From the NCBI RefSeq assembly GCF_014650555.1, contig NZ_BMVE01000004.1:558001-622000 (forward strand): a stretch of 64,000 nt of DNA, in the 5' to 3' direction. Below the pieces are notes generated by a model. It did no database searches. It had not been told where the DNA came from and worked only from the letters and a program-made list of their open reading frames with translations. Position 1 is the first letter of the stretch. The number at the start of each line of letters is the position of its first letter. Positions 61,494-64,000 of this stretch are shown here, piece by piece. A program made the position numbers and the translations under genes. The DNA is from Streptomyces goshikiensis (lineage in GTDB: Bacteria > Actinomycetota > Actinomycetes > Streptomycetales > Streptomycetaceae).

Positions 61494-62909
61494 TCAGTTC
61501 GGGTCCCGCTCGGGGGCCTTGGCACGCGAACGCCCGCGCGGCAGCGCCCGTAGCGCGTCACCCATGTCGGCGACCTCGGTCACCTTCATCCCCGCCGGCA
61601 CCTTGCCCGGATCCACCGGCACCAGCGCGTGCGTGAACCCCAGCCGGTGCGCCTCCGCGAGCCGCCGCTGTACGCCCGTCACCCGCCGCACCTCGCCCGC
61701 CAGGCCGACCTCCCCGATCGCGACCAGGTTCTTCGGCAGTGGGACGTCGCTCGCGGCCGAGGCCAGCGCGAGCGCGATCGCCAGGTCGGCCGCCGGCTCG
61801 GTCAGCTTCACCCCGCCCACGGTCGCGCTGTAGATGTCCCGCTTGCCGAGCGCGGTGATCCGGCCGCGCTGCTCCAGCACCGCCAGCATCATCGAGACCC
61901 GCGAGGTCTCCAGCCCGGAGGTGGTCCGCCGGGGCGAGGGGATCTGCGAATCCACCGTCAGCGCCTGCACCTCCGCGACCAGCGGACGCTTCCCCTCCAG
62001 CGTCACCGTCAGACAGGTGCCCGGCACCGCCTCGGCGCGCCGGGTCAGGAACAGCCCGCTCGGGTCGGCGAGCCCGGTGATCCCCTCGTCGTGGAGCTCG
62101 AAGCAGCCGACCTCGTCCGTCGCGCCGTACCGGTTCTTCACGCCGCGCACCAGGCGCAGCCGCGCGTGCCGGTCGCCCTCGAAGCTCAGCACGACATCCA
62201 CCAGGTGCTCCAGCAGCCGGGGACCGGCGATCGCCCCGTCCTTGGTGACGTGGCCGACCAGCAGCGTGGCCATCCCGCGTTCCTTGGAGGCCCGGATCAG
62301 CGCCCCGGCGACCTCCCGCACCTGGGCCATGCCGCCCGGCGCCCCGTCGATCTCGGGGGAGGCCACCGTCTGTACGGAGTCCAGGATCAGCAGCGAGGGC
62401 TTCACCGCGTCGAGGTGTCCCAGCACCGCCGACAGGTCGGTCTCGGCGGCGAGGTAGAGGTGATCGCTCAGCGCGTTGATCCGGTCGGCCCGCAGCCGCA
62501 CCTGGCTCGCCGACTCCTCACCCGTCACGTACAGGGTGCGGTGCGCGTCGCTGGCCGCCTTCGCCGCCACGTCCAGCAGCAGCGTCGACTTGCCGACGCC
62601 GGGCTCGCCCGCGAGCAGTACGACGGCCCCGGGCACGAGCCCGCCGCCGAGCACCCGGTCCAGCTCGTCCACACCGGTGCTGCGCGCGGTCGCGGTCCGG
62701 CCGTCGACCTGCGCGATCGGGAGCGCGGGCGCGGACACCCGCCCGGCCGCGGTGGTCCGTACGGCGGGCGCGCCGCCCATCTCCTCCACCGTCCCCCAGG
62801 CCTGGCACTCGGGGCAGCGCCCGAGCCACTTGGCGGTGGTGTACCCGCACTCGGTACAGCGGTAGGACGGCCGGTCCTTGGCGGATGAACGAGATGTACG
62901 GGCAGCCAT
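61494..62909 (-). CDS. radA: DNA repair protein RadA
   Basis: RecA-like helicase helping branch migration in recombination. The 471-residue product has an N-terminal zinc finger (YRCTECGYTTAKWLGRCPEC, CX2C...CX2C), Walker A GEPGVGKSTLLLDVA near 104, SLLILDSVQTV Walker B, the RadA-specific GVKNRYGATDEVG, and a C-terminal Lon-like domain (LPLPKNLVAIGEVGLAGEVR). ATG 62909. The neighbourhood radA-disA is conserved in many bacteria; RadA is known to inhibit DisA in Bacillus. Confidence 0.96.
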   Translation of the reverse strand: MAARTSRSSAKDRPSYRCTECGYTTAKWLGRCPECQAWGTVEEMGGAPAVRTTAAGRVSAPALPIAQVDGRTATARSTGVDELDRVLGGGLVPGAVVLLAGEPGVGKSTLLLDVAAKAASDAHRTLYVTGEESASQVRLRADRINALSDHLYLAAETDLSAVLGHLDAVKPSLLILDSVQTVASPEIDGAPGGMAQVREVAGALIRASKERGMATLLVGHVTKDGAIAGPRLLEHLVDVVLSFEGDRHARLRLVRGVKNRYGATDEVGCFELHDEGITGLADPSGLFLTRRAEAVPGTCLTVTLEGKRPLVAEVQALTVDSQIPSPRRTTSGLETSRVSMMLAVLEQRGRITALGKRDIYSATVGGVKLTEPAADLAIALALASAASDVPLPKNLVAIGEVGLAGEVRRVTGVQRRLAEAHRLGFTHALVPVDPGKVPAGMKVTEVADMGDALRALPRGRSRAKAPERDPN

Positions 62910-63076
62910 GCGCCCACCGTAGCCGCCCCCACCGACAGCCCGGCCGGGGCCGTGACTCCGGCGGGGGGCGGGGCGTCAGGGCGGGTGTCAGCGGGGGCCC
63001 GATCTGTTCACCCGTAAGGGCTAAAAGTGCTGAAGGCTTCCGGGCCGTCAGGCGCGTGCGCCCTACGGTCACCCAC

Positions 63077-64000
63077 GTGAGCAGCAGCAACCAGCAACAC
63101 CCCGCCCCGCGCACCGGCGCACACCGGGCGCACGGGCGCACCTCCTCCGGGGCGGCCGCGGAGGAGCGGCCCCCGCCGCCGTTCCGGCACGAGCCCTACC
63201 TGGACGGCCTGTTCACGTACTGCCTGTCGGTCCTGTGCGATCACGACACCGCCACGGACGTGCTCGGCGACGTCCTGGCCGTGGCCGAGCGGTACCCCGG
63301 CCGGTGTCCCGACGAGAGCGACCGGCGGGCCTGGCTGTACGCCCTCGCCCGCTGGGCCTGCCTGCGCCGGCTCGCCGAACAGCGGCGCACCCGGCTGGGA
63401 GCGCATTCCGCCCGGCGCGCGCCGGAGCGCAAGGGGCGCGGGCGCACACCCGCCCAGCCGGCCCGTGCGGCGGGGCAGCATGCCACAACGGTCCCGCAGG
63501 ACTCGCACGCCTCGTACTCCTCACACGCCACACAGGCCGCACACACCGCGGCCGCTGACCTCGACGGCCCCGACGCGTACGCCTACCGCCGCACCGAACT
63601 CGCCCGCCTCGCCTGGCCCGAGGCCGCCGGAACCACCCCCGAACAGCGCGAGGCCCTCGAACTCGCCGTCCGCCACCGCCTCGGCGTCCCCGAACTCGCC
63701 GCCGTCCTCGGCACCCCCCAGACCACCGCCCGCGAACTGCTGTCCGGCGCCGCCTGCGAGGTGGAGCGCACCCGCGCCGCCCTCGCCGTCGTCGAGACCG
63801 CCAGCTGCCCCACCGTGTCCCGGCTCACCGCCGAGGGCGGCGACGGACAGGTCCTGCTCTCCGCCACCCTGCGCGCCGAACTCGTCCGGCACGTCGACGA
63901 CTGCCCGCGCTGCCGCCGCGTCGCCGAGCGCGTCGGGGCCGCCGCGCCGTGGCCCGGCTCCGGCGGCACCAACACCGCCGCGCTCCCACTGGTCCCCGCC
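63077..64000 (+). CDS. Sigma-like protein with anti-sigma type zinc motif (3' end outside window)
   Basis: The first 308 codons; no stop before the window end. Residues 38-100 (HEPYLDGLFTYCLSVLCDHDTATDVLGDVLAVAERYPG; RRAWLYALARWACLRRLAE) resemble ECF sigma region 2, and residues 170-235 (TTPEQREALELAVRHRLGVPELAAVLGTPQTTARELL) resemble region 4 without the basic recognition helix. Between them is a His/Ala/Arg-rich linker. Near residue 280, RAELVRHVDDCPRCRRVAERV has the HX3CX2C signature of zinc-binding anti-sigma factors. GTG 63077 is divergent from radA with 167 bases between. Function unknown; DNA binding or sigma activity is uncertain. Confidence 0.8.
   Translation, partial: MSSSNQQHPAPRTGAHRAHGRTSSGAAAEERPPPPFRHEPYLDGLFTYCLSVLCDHDTATDVLGDVLAVAERYPGRCPDESDRRAWLYALARWACLRRLAEQRRTRLGAHSARRAPERKGRGRTPAQPARAAGQHATTVPQDSHASYSSHATQAAHTAAADLDGPDAYAYRRTELARLAWPEAAGTTPEQREALELAVRHRLGVPELAAVLGTPQTTARELLSGAACEVERTRAALAVVETASCPTVSRLTAEGGDGQVLLSATLRAELVRHVDDCPRCRRVAERVGAAAPWPGSGGTNTAALPLVPA

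Overview
The window is very GC-rich with strong GC bias at third codon positions, many GTG starts and GTGA/ATGA stop-start overlaps. Its gene content (sigE-cseABC, lsr2, clpC, disA, radA, an ftsH-fol cluster, BldB-like DUF397, Prim-pol-like SCO3374 family) is that of a Streptomyces chromosome, in the conserved central part rather than the arms. I see no rRNA, tRNA, CRISPR array, integrase or insertion sequence.

Layout. (1) 1-7.1 kb: end of tilS, hpt, ftsH and folE on the plus strand, facing a minus-strand folate operon folP - NTF2-like - folB - folK - DUF3180. (2) 7.1-14 kb: an MprF/LysX-like membrane aminoacyltransferase divergent from an esterase, then an osmoprotectant ABC transporter split into a minus-strand ATPase and a plus-strand permease-permease-lipoprotein operon. 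(3) 14-18.7 kb: hypothetical membrane proteins, an orphan nuoD and a coupled pair of bacterial PH-domain membrane proteins. (4) 18.7-22.1 kb: an accessory-looking island of four genes of unknown function. Three are tandem paralogues and the last is interrupted by an in-frame TGA at codon 9. (5) 22.1-25.6 kb: DUF1992 protein, a NarL-type two-component system and a MidA/NDUFAF7-type methyltransferase. (6) 25.6-33.6 kb: a poly-gamma-glutamate (PGA) type capsule locus: capA, a tandem HAMP sensor-like membrane protein, capB, capC, an NlpC/P60 hydrolase, and a divergent gene resembling PGA hydrolases.

(7) 33.6-38.1 kb: secreted M28 aminopeptidase, an ArsR-type regulator, a threonine-aldolase-like PLP enzyme. 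(8) 38.2-43.7 kb: a translationally coupled cofactor operon, DUF2520 oxidoreductase - panC - nadB - nadC - coaX (CoA and NAD precursors). (9) 43.8-48.8 kb: small hypotheticals, GntR/HutC and BlaI-type regulators, ArgA-like GNAT, lsr2. (10) 48.8-52.8 kb: clpC with two ClgR-like boxes upstream, then a secreted M23 endopeptidase with a structured leader. (11) 52.8-63 kb: LamG-like membrane protein, the cell-envelope stress operon sigE-cseA-cseB-cseC, PAP2 phosphatase-mutY, a DisA diadenylate cyclase and RadA. (12) The 3' edge holds the first 308 codons of a gene that joins sigma-like helices to an anti-sigma type HX3CX2C zinc motif.

The most notable items for follow-up are the PGA locus with its unusual sensor and tailed CapB, the tandem paralogue array with the nonsense codon, the co-occurrence of an orphan NuoD with a methyltransferase family known to modify NuoD homologues, and the sigma/zinc-finger fusion.
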